DNA of 41,169 bases from Flavobacteriaceae bacterium (GTDB lineage Bacteria; Bacteroidota; Bacteroidia; Flavobacteriales; Flavobacteriaceae). Below are positions 18,036-26,515 of the stretch, piece after piece (the first letter of the stretch is position 1; each line of letters begins with the position of its first letter). The position numbers and the translations under genes are program-made. The DNA lies in contig QXYU01000048.1 of the NCBI GenBank assembly GCA_009886755.1, forward strand, positions 1 to 41,169, in the 5' to 3' direction. The notes beneath the pieces were generated by a model, which was given only the letters and a program-made list of their open reading frames with translations, was not told where the DNA came from and ran no database searches.

Positions 18036-18461
18036 ATGAATCAGAACAAAACCCCACCCTCCCAAGGATCGGTTGCCTCCTATCTGAACCTAATCACTCC
18101 TGTCCAAAAACAGGAAGATTATCGCTGGTTGCACCAACTTATGGAACGTCTGACTGGCGAAAAAGCCGTCTTATGGGGCAGTAGTATTCTTGGATATGGC
18201 TCTTATCGTTACCGCTACAAATCCGGACGTGAAGGAGATTGGTTCCTCTGTGGGTTTGCCGCACGAAAACAAGCCATTAGCCTTTATTTGCTCTGTGATT
18301 TAAACCATAAAGAACTTGATTTCTCCGGTCTAGGGAACTATTAAAAAGGAGTGGGTTGCCTCTACATCAAAAAACTCCAAGAGGTCAATCTGAATAAACT
18401 GGAAACACTGGTAACCAAAGCCATAGCCATCTGCCAGCAAAACGTTGCTACATCCGGGTGA
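18036..18461 (+). pseudogene. DUF1801 protein gene interrupted by an in-frame TAA
   Basis: ATG 18036 opens a DUF1801 (YdhG-like) sequence: LMERLTGEKAVLWGSSILGY, then SLYLLCDLNHKELDFSGLGNY and a TAA at 18342-18344. The same frame continues with KGVGCLYIKKLQEVNLNKLE and ends in TGA at 18459-18461. The part after the stop is exactly the conserved DUF1801 C-terminus (GxxCLYIKKL), so the intact protein would be about 141 residues and the TAA stands where relatives commonly have Lys (AAA to TAA would be one change). The 102-residue product lacks the end of the domain. DUF1801 proteins resemble the frataxin-like fold; function is unknown. It ends the photolyase operon and overlaps the convergent murA stop by 14 bases. 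Confidence 0.75.
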
Positions 18462-19761
18462 TCTTGGCGCCAATGGCACGAAGGCGTTCATCAATGCGCT
18501 CGTAACCTCTATCAATTTGCTCAATATTATGAATCACACTGGTTCCCTCTGCGGATACTGCTGCAATCAACAAAGAAATACCCGCACGAATGTCCGGGGA
18601 AGTCATGACAGTGCCTTTAAGCTTGGACTTGAAATCATGTCCAATGACCGTTGCTCTGTGAGGATCGCAAAGAATGATCTTAGCTCCCATGTCAATAAGC
18701 TTATCAACAAAAAACAAGCGGCTTTCAAACATTTTTTGATGGATCAGTGCTTCCCCCCGTGCTTGGGTGGCAACAACCAAAATAATACTCAGAAGGTCGG
18801 GTGTAAACCCTGGCCAAGGAGCATCGGAAATGGTTAGGATGGAACCATCAATAAAGTTTTGGATTTTATACCCTTCGGTATGAGCTGGAATTACAATATC
18901 GTCTTGATCCTTTTCCAAAGTAATCCCCAAACGACGAAAAACAGAAGGAATTTGTCCCAAAAACTCCCATTGAACATTTTTGATGCGCAAAGCACTTTGG
19001 GTCATTGCGGCTAAGCCGATCCATGAACCGATTTCAATCATATCGGGGAGTATACGATGTTCTGTTCCTTGCAGAGAGTCAACTCCTTCAATGGTCAGAA
19101 GATTGGATCCAATACCGGAAATAGAAGCGCCCATACGGTTGAGCATCAGGCATAATTGCTGAAGATACGGCTCACAAGCGGCGTTGTAAATGGTCGTGGT
19201 TCCTTCGGCTAATACGGCAGCCATCACAATATTGGCCGTTCCCGTCACCGAAGCTTCGTCCAAAAGCATATTAGTCCCCTTGAGTCGCTCCGATCTGACA
19301 GTATAGAAATAATTCTCACGATCGTATTCAAACTCCGCTCCCAATTCGATAAAACCGTCAAAATGGGTGTCCAAACGGCGGCGGCCAATTTTGTCGCCCC
19401 CGGGACGTGGAATACTCCCTACACCAAAACGCGCTAACATGGGACCTACAAGCATGATGGAACCGCGCAATCCTTTTCCGTCTTCTTTGAATACATCTGA
19501 AGACAAATAATCCAAATCCACAGCATCTGCCTGAAAAAGGTAGCTGTTAGACCCTTTGGAAGAAACCTTTACCCCAAGTTTTTGCAAGAGTTTGATCAAC
19601 TTTTGCACATCAATAATCTCTGGAATATTGTGAATCAATACCGGTTCGGCTGTTAGTAACACAGCACATAGAATCTGTAAAGCTTCGTTTTTAGCTCCTT
19701 GTGGCTGAATTTCTCCAGCCAAAGGCTGTCCTCCTTCTATTTTAAAACTCCCCATTGGCAA
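18448..19761 (-). CDS. murA: UDP-N-acetylglucosamine 1-carboxyvinyltransferase
   Basis: A cytoplasmic enzyme of 437 residues that transfers enolpyruvate from PEP to UDP-GlcNAc, the first committed step of peptidoglycan synthesis. The substrate-binding K24-N25 of GAKNEAL is present, as are the repeated EPSP-synthase-type domains. The active-site loop reads PRPGGDKIGRRR, so the residue equivalent to Cys115 of E. coli MurA is Asp123. An Asp here is known to give intrinsic fosfomycin resistance and is common in Bacteroidota. It lies seven bases after the DUF4290 gene on the same strand, a conserved flavobacterial pair. Confidence 0.95.
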   Translation of the reverse strand: MPMGSFKIEGGQPLAGEIQPQGAKNEALQILCAVLLTAEPVLIHNIPEIIDVQKLIKLLQKLGVKVSSKGSNSYLFQADAVDLDYLSSDVFKEDGKGLRGSIMLVGPMLARFGVGSIPRPGGDKIGRRRLDTHFDGFIELGAEFEYDRENYFYTVRSERLKGTNMLLDEASVTGTANIVMAAVLAEGTTTIYNAACEPYLQQLCLMLNRMGASISGIGSNLLTIEGVDSLQGTEHRILPDMIEIGSWIGLAAMTQSALRIKNVQWEFLGQIPSVFRRLGITLEKDQDDIVIPAHTEGYKIQNFIDGSILTISDAPWPGFTPDLLSIILVVATQARGEALIHQKMFESRLFFVDKLIDMGAKIILCDPHRATVIGHDFKSKLKGTVMTSPDIRAGISLLIAAVSAEGTSVIHNIEQIDRGYERIDERLRAIGAKITRM

Positions 19762-19768
19762 TAACTAA

Positions 19769-20413
19769 TTAATATCGTTTGCGGTTGTTTCGTTTTCTTG
19801 GTTTAATTGGATTGTTGGATTTTGGCCCGTTTCCATTTTTGGATTTAACTTTTAAGAAATCTGCCGAAGACGTCAGAGGAAGTAATTCGGGGTTGAGGGT
19901 CAACTCACCCTTGGAGAGCTCCTCTAAATGCTTAAAGATCACCTCGTCTTCTACGGTATCCTTGTTCCAATTCAAAAAGCATTTTTTCATATGATTGGCT
20001 ATGGTAAACACCAAAGCGTCTTTCATATCGCCGGCTTCCCACCCTTTCGCCACTTCGATCATATGGTTGATGTTGTTCCCGTAAAAACGATATTTCTGGG
20101 TGTTTTTAGGGTAGTCCAAACGCTTTGGACGCTGCTCCAGCAATTCCTTTTCGGGTTTATCAAAAGGAGCATCTACATCAAGTTCAAATTTTGACATGAT
20201 GAATAATTGATCCCAAAGCTTGTGCTGAAAATCAGGGACATCACGCAAATGAGGATTGAGATTCCCCATCACTCCAATAATTGCCTTGGCCATTTTGTTA
20301 CGCTGCTCGCGATCCGACTCGGCTACGGCTTGATCTATCATTTGATGAATATGGCGCCCGTATTCGGGGATGATTAAAAGTGGACGATCCGTATTGTATT
20401 GTAAGGGTATCAT
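19769..20413 (-). CDS. DUF4290 domain protein
   Basis: A protein of 214 residues beginning MIPLQYNTDRPLLIIPEYGR, the characteristic DUF4290 start, with a helical body and a very basic, low-complexity tail (KPRKRNNRKRY). The family is restricted to Bacteroidota and is typically encoded directly upstream of murA, as here. Function is unknown; the basic tail could bind nucleic acid or ribosomes (inference). Its start follows the DUF493 gene by 31 bases, so the DUF493, DUF4290 and murA genes probably form one transcription unit. Confidence 0.88.
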   Translation of the reverse strand: MIPLQYNTDRPLLIIPEYGRHIHQMIDQAVAESDREQRNKMAKAIIGVMGNLNPHLRDVPDFQHKLWDQLFIMSKFELDVDAPFDKPEKELLEQRPKRLDYPKNTQKYRFYGNNINHMIEVAKGWEAGDMKDALVFTIANHMKKCFLNWNKDTVEDEVIFKHLEELSKGELTLNPELLPLTSSADFLKVKSKNGNGPKSNNPIKPRKRNNRKRY

Positions 20414-20444
20414 AAATTTAGAGATTAGGAGAAATATGTTTTAT

Positions 20445-20735
20445 TTAAAGGACAATAACTCCAGAGAGTTCCCTGACTTGCTTGTAAATAGTAACAACGG
20501 AATCAGGCGTTTGGTTTGATGCTAATATAGTCAAACTTCTGTAAGTACCCTTAGCAGATTGTTTTTCTGTTAGGGTCACCTCTTCGGCTGCAAAAAAAGA
20601 TTTAATTTGCTCCAAATGCGGGCTTTCTTTTTTAACTATAAATTTGTAAAGGTAGGAACCGGGCCAAGGCTGTGAATCAATTAATTTAGCCTTGAACTGT
20701 TCAAAGTAATTGGCGGCATCCTCATTGGTTTGCAT
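20445..20735 (-). CDS. DUF493 (YbeD-like) family protein
   Basis: A small cytoplasmic protein of 96 residues with WPGSYLYKFIVKKES near the N-terminus and SAKGTYRSLTILASNQTPD in the middle, the two conserved parts of the DUF493/YbeD family, an ACT-like ferredoxin fold. Function is unknown; a regulatory small-molecule-binding role has been proposed for the fold. It is divergent from the AAA ATPase gene, with 50 bases between the two starts, and heads the minus-strand unit that continues into DUF4290 and murA. Confidence 0.85.
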   Translation of the reverse strand: MQTNEDAANYFEQFKAKLIDSQPWPGSYLYKFIVKKESPHLEQIKSFFAAEEVTLTEKQSAKGTYRSLTILASNQTPDSVVTIYKQVRELSGVIVL

Positions 20736-20785
20736 CCCGAAAAGTTTTTTTCAAATATACGGTTCATTAAGAGCCTAAAAAACGA

Positions 20786-21340
20786 ATGATAAAAAGAAAT
20801 CTTAAAGTCGTCATCACGGGTGGGCCAGGAACAGGCAAAAGCACTCTTTTAGAGGCTTTGAAAGTGCGAGGCTTTAGGTGTTTCGAAGAAGTATCTCGCG
20901 ATCTTATTGAAGAGGGAAAGAAAAAGGGTATGGCTAACTATTTTTTAGAAGCGCCCTTGGCGTTTAGTGAAGCCTTGTTTGAAGGTCGTTTTGCCCAATA
21001 CCAAACTGCTAAAAACCTTCCTTTTCAGGCTCCAAAGCCTGTTGTTTTTTTCGATCGAGGGCTGCTGGATGTGGTTGCCTATTTGGAGTCACTAGGGCAA
21101 GAGAACAACCCTTTGAAAAATAAGGCTCGGAACTACCCCTATGATCGGGTTATTTTTCTGCCATCATGGAAAAAAATCTATCATAAAGATGCCCAACGTT
21201 TGGAAGAATTTGAACAGGCCGAAAAGCTTTCGAAAGCACTCTGGAACACCTATTCCCGAGAAGGGGTCGATCCTTTTGTGTTGCCGCCCGGTACTGTAAA
21301 TGAACGTGTCGAAGCACTTCTGAATTACCTATCGATATGA
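20786..21340 (+). CDS. AAA family ATPase, nucleotide kinase-like (AAA_28)
   Basis: A protein of 184 residues with Walker A GGPGTGKST at 12-20, VVFFDRGLLDVVAY as the probable Walker B and lid-proximal Asp/Arg region, and a C-terminal RLEEFEQAEKLSKALWNTY stretch. Size and motifs fit the AAA_28 group of P-loop kinase-like proteins related to NadR-type domains. The substrate is unknown. The last four bases overlap the recQ start (ATGA), so the two are coupled; the same pair is seen in related flavobacteria. Confidence 0.85.
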   Translation: MIKRNLKVVITGGPGTGKSTLLEALKVRGFRCFEEVSRDLIEEGKKKGMANYFLEAPLAFSEALFEGRFAQYQTAKNLPFQAPKPVVFFDRGLLDVVAYLESLGQENNPLKNKARNYPYDRVIFLPSWKKIYHKDAQRLEEFEQAEKLSKALWNTYSREGVDPFVLPPGTVNERVEALLNYLSI

Positions 21341-23232
21341 AATCTCTAGAAAAGACTTTGGTGCATTTTTGGGGATTTGACCGTTTTCGTCCACTCCAAA
21401 AAGAAATCATTCGCTCTGTAATCGCAGGAAAGGATACGATTGGCTTATTACCCACGGGAGGAGGAAAATCTCTTTGTTATCAGTTACCTGCTCTCTTGGG
21501 AGAAGGAATCACCTTGGTAGTATCCCCACTAATAGCGTTGATGCAAGACCAAGTAGCACAGCTAAAAGAACGAAATATTCCAGCACTGATGCTGGAACTA
21601 CCTACCCCCCATCACAGTCTAGAAAAACAATTGGACAATCTTGCGTATGGGCCCTATAAAATACTTTTTGTTTCTCCGGAACGGCTGCAAAACCCCTTGG
21701 TCTCAGAACGTTTAAGCAAACTCCCTGTAAGCCTTTTGGCGGTGGATGAGGCCCATTGTGTGTCTGAATGGGGGCATGACTTTCGTCCAGCCTTTTTAGC
21801 CATTCAAAACTTTCGTGAGAGCATCCCCAAAACACCTCTATTAGCCTTGACAGCAACCGCAACCCCTCCGGTGCTTGAAGACATAAAGAAACACTTAGGA
21901 CTCAAATCCCCTGCTCTTTTTCAAGCTTCTTTTGACCGTCCCAATATCGCTTATCATATCGATAGAACATCCGACAAAATTGGTCGTTTAAAAAAATTGC
22001 TGGCACAAGATTCGGAGCCCTGTATCATCTATTGTCGTACACGAAAGCAAACCGAAGCCCTTTACCAACAATTCAAAGACACCCATACCGTTGCTTATTT
22101 TCATGGGGGAATCAGCGAAGAAGAAAAAAAAGAACGCCTGCAAGAATGGCTGGTGGAAACAAAACGCATTATGATTGCCACCTTGGCTTTTGGAATGGGC
22201 ATTGACAAGCCCAATGTTCGACAGGTTATTCATATGAGTCCTCCCGAAAGCTTGGAACACTATTATCAGGAAAGCGGTAGAGCCGGACGTGGTGGTGCTC
22301 CAGCAAAAGCGACACTCCTATTGGGCACTTCAGACTTTGATCAACTCAGGCGTCAATTTTTGGAGGCCTTACCCACCAAAGCAGAACTGACTCATTTTTA
22401 TAAATCCCTTTGCAATTATCTTCATATCGCCTATGGGGAGGGGCAGGAACAACGCTTTTATATTCATTTTCAAGAATTCTGTGCCCAGTATCAACTTCCC
22501 TCTTCCAAGGCACTGCAAGCACTCCACCTCCTGGACCGTGAGGGGCTTTGGCAATGGAGACCGCTTTATCGGGAACAGATTCACCTTCAATTTTTAGCGA
22601 GTCGACGACAGGTTCTTGAATGGCTCCAAAACAACACACAACGGAGTGCTTTTTTCCAGCTACTATGGCGTCGTTATCCGAGGGTTGTACAGCAACCTCA
22701 AGAAATTGATTTGGAACTGCTTGCCAATATCAGTGAACTACCACAAAAAAAAATCATCCAATATTTAAATCAAGCAAAAACGGATGGTTGGCTATCGTTG
22801 CAGTGGATCAAAAGTGATAGTTGCTTGGAATGGATGCATCCCCGAGAAGAGCCCTATACCCTCGCCCCTATTATTCATCGATTGCGTAATCGGCTTGAGC
22901 AAAAGCGAAAAAAAATTGAAGCGCTAGAATATTTTTGTACCGATAACCATCAGTGCAAACGGAACCTTTTACTCGCCTATTTTAGCGAAGAGAAAACCGA
23001 ACCCTGCCAACATTGTTCTGCTCAAAGCTGCCATTCGACCTCTCAAGAAGAAATGGAAAACCTCCAAAAAGAGCTAATGGCCTGCTTACAAAAGGAGTCC
23101 CTAAGTACGGAAGCATTGATTGAGCAATTGCCCTATTCAAAAGAGAATATTATACTAATTTTACACACATGGGCCGAAGCCCAAAAACTAACTCAAAACA
23201 AGCACTTCCAATGGGAATTGACCCCGTCGTAA
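21337..23232 (+). CDS. recQ: ATP-dependent DNA helicase RecQ
   Basis: A protein of 631 residues. Motif 0 is HFWGFDRFRPLQKEII, Walker A is PTGGGKS (39-45), and the DEAH box is at 137-140, followed by CVSEWGHDFRP, the RecQ aromatic-rich loop. Helicase motifs V and VI (ATLAFGMGIDKPNVR, YYQESGRAGRGG) are complete. A zinc site follows with cysteines in QCKR, PCQHC and QSC. The RQC winged-helix part is short and no clear HRDC domain is seen. It unwinds DNA 3' to 5' in recombination and replication-fork repair. Its end overlaps fmt by 22 bases. Confidence 0.94.
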   Translation: MKSLEKTLVHFWGFDRFRPLQKEIIRSVIAGKDTIGLLPTGGGKSLCYQLPALLGEGITLVVSPLIALMQDQVAQLKERNIPALMLELPTPHHSLEKQLDNLAYGPYKILFVSPERLQNPLVSERLSKLPVSLLAVDEAHCVSEWGHDFRPAFLAIQNFRESIPKTPLLALTATATPPVLEDIKKHLGLKSPALFQASFDRPNIAYHIDRTSDKIGRLKKLLAQDSEPCIIYCRTRKQTEALYQQFKDTHTVAYFHGGISEEEKKERLQEWLVETKRIMIATLAFGMGIDKPNVRQVIHMSPPESLEHYYQESGRAGRGGAPAKATLLLGTSDFDQLRRQFLEALPTKAELTHFYKSLCNYLHIAYGEGQEQRFYIHFQEFCAQYQLPSSKALQALHLLDREGLWQWRPLYREQIHLQFLASRRQVLEWLQNNTQRSAFFQLLWRRYPRVVQQPQEIDLELLANISELPQKKIIQYLNQAKTDGWLSLQWIKSDSCLEWMHPREEPYTLAPIIHRLRNRLEQKRKKIEALEYFCTDNHQCKRNLLLAYFSEEKTEPCQHCSAQSCHSTSQEEMENLQKELMACLQKESLSTEALIEQLPYSKENIILILHTWAEAQKLTQNKHFQWELTPS

Positions 23233-24176
23233 AACCACGCATCCTTTTTTTTGGAACCCCTGATTTTGCTGTTTGTTGCTTGCAAGAACTGCTTGCCAAT
23301 GACGATTCAGTGGTCGGCGTTGTGACCAGTCCCGATCGTCCGTCAGGGAGAGGGAAAAAACTCAAAGGATCGGCTGTGAAAGAATTTGCGATTTCAAAGG
23401 GTTTGAATGTCCTTCAACCTACCAATCTCAAAGCAGAGTCTTTTATCCAAGCTCTCAAGGCATTGGATGCTGATGTTGCTGTGGTAGTTGCCTTTCGGAT
23501 GCTCCCCAAAGCAGTGTGGTCGCTCCCCAAGTGGGGGACTTTCAACCTCCATGCCTCTTTATTGCCTCAGTATCGTGGCGCAGCTCCCATCAATTGGGCT
23601 CTAGTGAATGGTGAAACCGAAAGTGGTGTCACTACCTTTTTTATTGATGAAAAAATTGATACGGGGGCCATACTTTTACAGGAAAAAATACAACTGAATG
23701 CCAATGAAACTGCAGGAAGCCTTCACGATCGCTTGGCCAGCTTAGGCAGTCGACTCATCGTAGAGACCATTATTGGACTTCAAAAAGGAAATCTTATGCC
23801 CCAAGCCCAAGAAAATCCCCCAAAACTCTTGGCCGCCCCCAAGCTTAGCAAAGAAAATACACGAATCCCCTGGCACAAACCTCTTCTAGCTATTCAAAAT
23901 TTTGTTCGTGGCATGAACCCCTATCCCGGAGCTTGGTGTATTCTCTCCAGTGAAGAGGGCGAAAAATCTGTAATGAAGCTGTTTGAGGTTGAAATTTACT
24001 ACACCGAACACTCCTACCCTAATGGAAGTTTAGTGGTTGAAGACAAAAAAATCCGCATTGCGCATCCCCAAGGGTGGGTTGACTGCACCCTACTTCAACT
24101 ACCAAATAAGCGACGCATGAGGGCATCAGACCTTCTAAATGGTTACCGTTTTCACAAAAAAAGCCATATAAATTAG
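23211..24176 (+). CDS. fmt: Methionyl-tRNA formyltransferase
   Basis: A protein of 321 residues that formylates initiator methionyl-tRNA using 10-formyltetrahydrofolate. Landmarks are ILFFGTPDFAV near the N-terminus, NLHASLLPQYRGAAPINWAL with the catalytic Asn/His region, and the IDTGAILLQ stretch; the C-terminal OB-like domain carries FVRGMNPYPGAWC. ATG 23211 overlaps recQ by 22 bases and places ILFFGTPDF at residue 11; an ATG at 23169 would add 14 residues that are the recQ sequence in another frame and do not fit the family. No peptide deformylase gene is adjacent. Confidence 0.93.
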   Translation: MGIDPVVKPRILFFGTPDFAVCCLQELLANDDSVVGVVTSPDRPSGRGKKLKGSAVKEFAISKGLNVLQPTNLKAESFIQALKALDADVAVVVAFRMLPKAVWSLPKWGTFNLHASLLPQYRGAAPINWALVNGETESGVTTFFIDEKIDTGAILLQEKIQLNANETAGSLHDRLASLGSRLIVETIIGLQKGNLMPQAQENPPKLLAAPKLSKENTRIPWHKPLLAIQNFVRGMNPYPGAWCILSSEEGEKSVMKLFEVEIYYTEHSYPNGSLVVEDKKIRIAHPQGWVDCTLLQLPNKRRMRASDLLNGYRFHKKSHIN

Positions 24177-24236
24177 GTTGGTTTTTAACAAAAAGGCAGA
24201 TTTATCAACAATCCCTAGCATTTATGGGGCGTTCCC

Positions 24237-24266
24237 TTTGGTCTTTGGGTAAAGGTTCTAAATTTG
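24237..24266 (+). promoter_or_regulatory. Promoter of the HU gene
   Basis: TTTG at 24237-24240, an 18-base spacer, then TAAATTTG at 24259-24266, a perfect match to the Bacteroidota -33/-7 consensus (TTTG ... TAnnTTTG). Transcription should start around 24273, leaving a leader of about 20 bases before ATG 24292. Confidence 0.75.
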
Positions 24267-24291
24267 TAAGAAACATTAAACCTTTTTAATT

Positions 24292-24564
24292 ATGAACAAA
24301 ACAGAACTTATCGATGCTATGGCAGCTGATGCTGGCATCTCAAAAGCAGCTGCTAAAAAAGCACTAGAATCTATGCTAGGAAATGTAGGATCAACACTCA
24401 AAGGAGGCGGAAGAGTTTCTTTAGTAGGATTCGGTTCTTGGTCTGTCTCTAAAAGAGCAGCACGTGAAGGAAGAAACCCACAAACTGGGGCAACAATCAA
24501 GATTGCTGCTAAAAACGTGGTGAAATTCAAAGCCGGTGCAGAGCTTTCTGGAGCTGTAAACTAG
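24292..24564 (+). CDS. HU family DNA-binding protein
   Basis: A histone-like protein of 90 residues, MNKTELIDAMAADAGISKAA, with the standard HU length and the arm-region motif GRNPQTGATIKIAA, in which the Pro intercalates into DNA. HU bends and compacts DNA as a dimer and supports recombination and replication. It has its own strong promoter and terminator, as expected for an abundant protein. Codon choice (GCT, GGA, AAA favoured) is smoother than in its neighbours, which suggests high expression. Confidence 0.95.
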   Translation: MNKTELIDAMAADAGISKAAAKKALESMLGNVGSTLKGGGRVSLVGFGSWSVSKRAAREGRNPQTGATIKIAAKNVVKFKAGAELSGAVN

Positions 24565-24588
24565 TTTACGATTTCTAAACAATACATA

Positions 24589-24615
24589 AGACCTCCTTCT
24601 GGAGGTCTTTTTTTA
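24589..24615 (+). terminator. Rho-independent terminator of the HU gene
   Basis: AGACCTCC (24589-24596), loop TTCT, GGAGGTCT (24601-24608): an eight-pair perfect stem followed by a run of seven T residues. Confidence 0.92.
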
Positions 24616-24636
24616 TGTTTTACTATTAAAGTTTCC

Positions 24637-24644
24637 TACATTTA
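24637..24644 (+). promoter_or_regulatory. Possible -7 element before the YqgE gene
   Basis: TACATTTA differs from TAnnTTTG at the last base. A partial -33 match (TATG at 24614-24617) lies 19 bases upstream. It would start transcription close to ATG 24655, giving a very short leader. Confidence 0.3.
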
Positions 24645-24654
24645 AGGGAACAAC

Positions 24655-25200
24655 ATGAAAAAAGGACTTCTTCTTGTCGCCGAACCCTCTATCTGTGGAG
24701 ACCAGAACTTTCACCGTTCTGTGGTATTGATCGCTGACGACAAGGAAGACAGCACGCTCGGGTTTATCCTTAATAAATCCATGAATTACAAACTCAAAGA
24801 TGTTTTGGATGGTATTCGCTACAACTTCAATCTTTACTTTGGAGGCCCTGTAGAACCTGATAATCTTTTCTATGTGCATAACTGTCCAAGTTTAATAGAA
24901 AACAGTATTCCTATCCAAAACGGACTTTTTTGGGGTGGGGATTTTGCCACTGTTCTCGATCTAATCAACTCAAAGACCATCACTCCCGAAAACATTCGAT
25001 TTTTCTTAGGGTATTCCGGTTGGGAGAAAGGACAATTGAATAAAGAAGTGGAAGCAAAATCATGGGTTATCGTACCCAATCTTTACGAGAATGAATTGAT
25101 TTCTAAGGTCAAAAAAGACTTTTGGCGCAAACAAATGGTGGCCTTGGGTGGGAAGTATATTTTGTGGTCAAACGCTCCTGAAAATCCTAGTTACAACTAA
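24655..25200 (+). CDS. YqgE/AlgH family protein
   Basis: A protein of 181 residues with the DUF179 hallmarks MKKGLLLVAEPSICGDQNFH, HRSVVLIADDKEDSTLGFIL and the YFGGPVE motif near residue 63, ending with the GYSGWEKGQL segment. The fold is known from structures but the biochemical role is not. It follows the HU terminator and probably has its own promoter. The stop overlaps the end of the convergent aminotransferase-like gene by four bases. The string HU, YqgE, aminotransferase-like, START-like is conserved in flavobacteria. Confidence 0.92.
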   Translation: MKKGLLLVAEPSICGDQNFHRSVVLIADDKEDSTLGFILNKSMNYKLKDVLDGIRYNFNLYFGGPVEPDNLFYVHNCPSLIENSIPIQNGLFWGGDFATVLDLINSKTITPENIRFFLGYSGWEKGQLNKEVEAKSWVIVPNLYENELISKVKKDFWRKQMVALGGKYILWSNAPENPSYN

Positions 25201-26030
25201 GCGCGTACTGCCCAAAACGCATCAAACCACTGCTGAAGTTGCGTTTCGGTATATGTTTTTTTTCGGTAGCTTGAAACACTAAAAACACCCAAAAAAGGAG
25301 ATAAAAGAGACAAAGCATCCGCTTTTTGCAATTCAAAAGGTGAAACAGGACGCTCCTGAATCGCAATTCCCTCTTGTTTTTTTAACCAATCAATAAAAGC
25401 TGCCCGTAAAACAGTCGCTTGACAACCCGAAGCCAAGTCGGGAGTAATCACTTCGCCTTCATCCGACAAAAGAAATAGAGATCCTTGGGCAGACTCGACG
25501 ATGTTTTTTTGGCTGTTGAGCAACAAACAGTCCGCATATCCATTTTCATGTGCGTAAGTCTGCGCCAAATCCCTTTGGGTTTGCTGTGATGCTGGCAAGG
25601 TAGCATAGTAATCTTCGGAAAGATATACGTCTTTATAAAGTTCAATTTGTACCGGTTCTGATGGGGAAGCTGTGGGAAAAGCACCTTTATACTCCAAAAT
25701 CCATCCTAAAGAACTAAGAGGTGCTTCCGCATGGGATGGAGTTTGTCGGAAAGCTGTCAATTCAAAAAGCTGGGTTTGCTCAGCCGCTTCCGTTTGTGGA
25801 AAAGCCTTCAATTGGGACTCCAAATAATCGGGTGTGAGCGTCATTGGAATTTGCATGCGCCACCGTCGTAAACTGGACATCCAATGAAAATAGGTCGCTT
25901 CCCAAAAAATCGGAACCGTGTCTTGCCAATAAATGGGAACGGTAAATTGGGCTCCTAGTTGTGAAAAAAAAAACTCTTGAAAAGGAAGGGCACTCCAATC
26001 GGAGTAGCCTTGGCCATTATATCGAATCAT
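25197..26030 (-). CDS. Class IV aminotransferase-like protein, probably without the PLP lysine
   Basis: A protein of 277 residues beginning MIRYNGQGYSDWSALPFQEF, with the fold-type IV core: the IYWQDTVPIFWEATYFHWMS stretch and ADCLLLNSQKNIVESAQGSLF, where the Glu/Asn turn after the catalytic region lies. Relatives include branched-chain aminotransferase and aminodeoxychorismate lyase. Between about residues 134 and 175, where the Schiff-base lysine should fall, no lysine is present (LPASQQTQRDLAQTYAHENG). The protein may therefore be catalytically inactive or use another mechanism. It precedes the convergent YqgE end and follows the START-like gene by nine bases. Confidence 0.78.
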   Translation of the reverse strand: MIRYNGQGYSDWSALPFQEFFFSQLGAQFTVPIYWQDTVPIFWEATYFHWMSSLRRWRMQIPMTLTPDYLESQLKAFPQTEAAEQTQLFELTAFRQTPSHAEAPLSSLGWILEYKGAFPTASPSEPVQIELYKDVYLSEDYYATLPASQQTQRDLAQTYAHENGYADCLLLNSQKNIVESAQGSLFLLSDEGEVITPDLASGCQATVLRAAFIDWLKKQEGIAIQERPVSPFELQKADALSLLSPFLGVFSVSSYRKKTYTETQLQQWFDAFWAVRA

Positions 26031-26039
26031 GACCCAAAG

Positions 26040-26432
26040 TTAGGCAGAACCTAGCACTTGTTTAAGTGCTGTGATCGAATTATCCCAAAACATTTTAGAT
26101 TCTTCGATTTCCTCTTCTTCGGCAAAATCATTGATGATTAACGAGACGTCCTTGGTGATGGCATCTACTTGTATGACAAATTCAAAATAATACTCCTCCT
26201 GATCGGGCTCATCATTAAGCCATTGGAAACGTACCTTTTGGTTGATTTTTTTTGAAAGGAGCTTGGCATATTCTTCGCCATCATCCCAAATGAAGGTGAA
26301 ATCTTCACCGCGTGAATTGACATTGTCGGCAAACCATTCACTTAAGCCCGAAGGGGTACTTAAGTATTGAAATAACAATTGGGGAGATGCGTGAAAATCA
26401 AACTCGATAGAAAAGGGCTTTTTTTGATTCAT
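26040..26432 (-). CDS. START-like domain protein
   Basis: A protein of 130 residues opening MNQKKPFSIEFDFHASPQLL, with the LSTPSGLSEWFADNVN and GEDFTFIWDDGEEYAKLL stretches of the AHSA1/START-like family common in Bacteroidota, and an acidic C-terminal helix (EEEEIEESKMFWDNSITALK). It forms a ligand-binding helix-grip fold; the ligand is unknown. It is the first gene of the two-gene minus-strand unit with the aminotransferase-like gene, a conserved flavobacterial pair. Confidence 0.88.
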   Translation of the reverse strand: MNQKKPFSIEFDFHASPQLLFQYLSTPSGLSEWFADNVNSRGEDFTFIWDDGEEYAKLLSKKINQKVRFQWLNDEPDQEEYYFEFVIQVDAITKDVSLIINDFAEEEEIEESKMFWDNSITALKQVLGSA

Positions 26433-26515
26433 GGTTTGTTATATAAATAGAATCGTTAATATATAAAAAAACTTCATTCAAGCTTTCTAACTCGTAATAA
26501 ATTTAAATACCAGGA

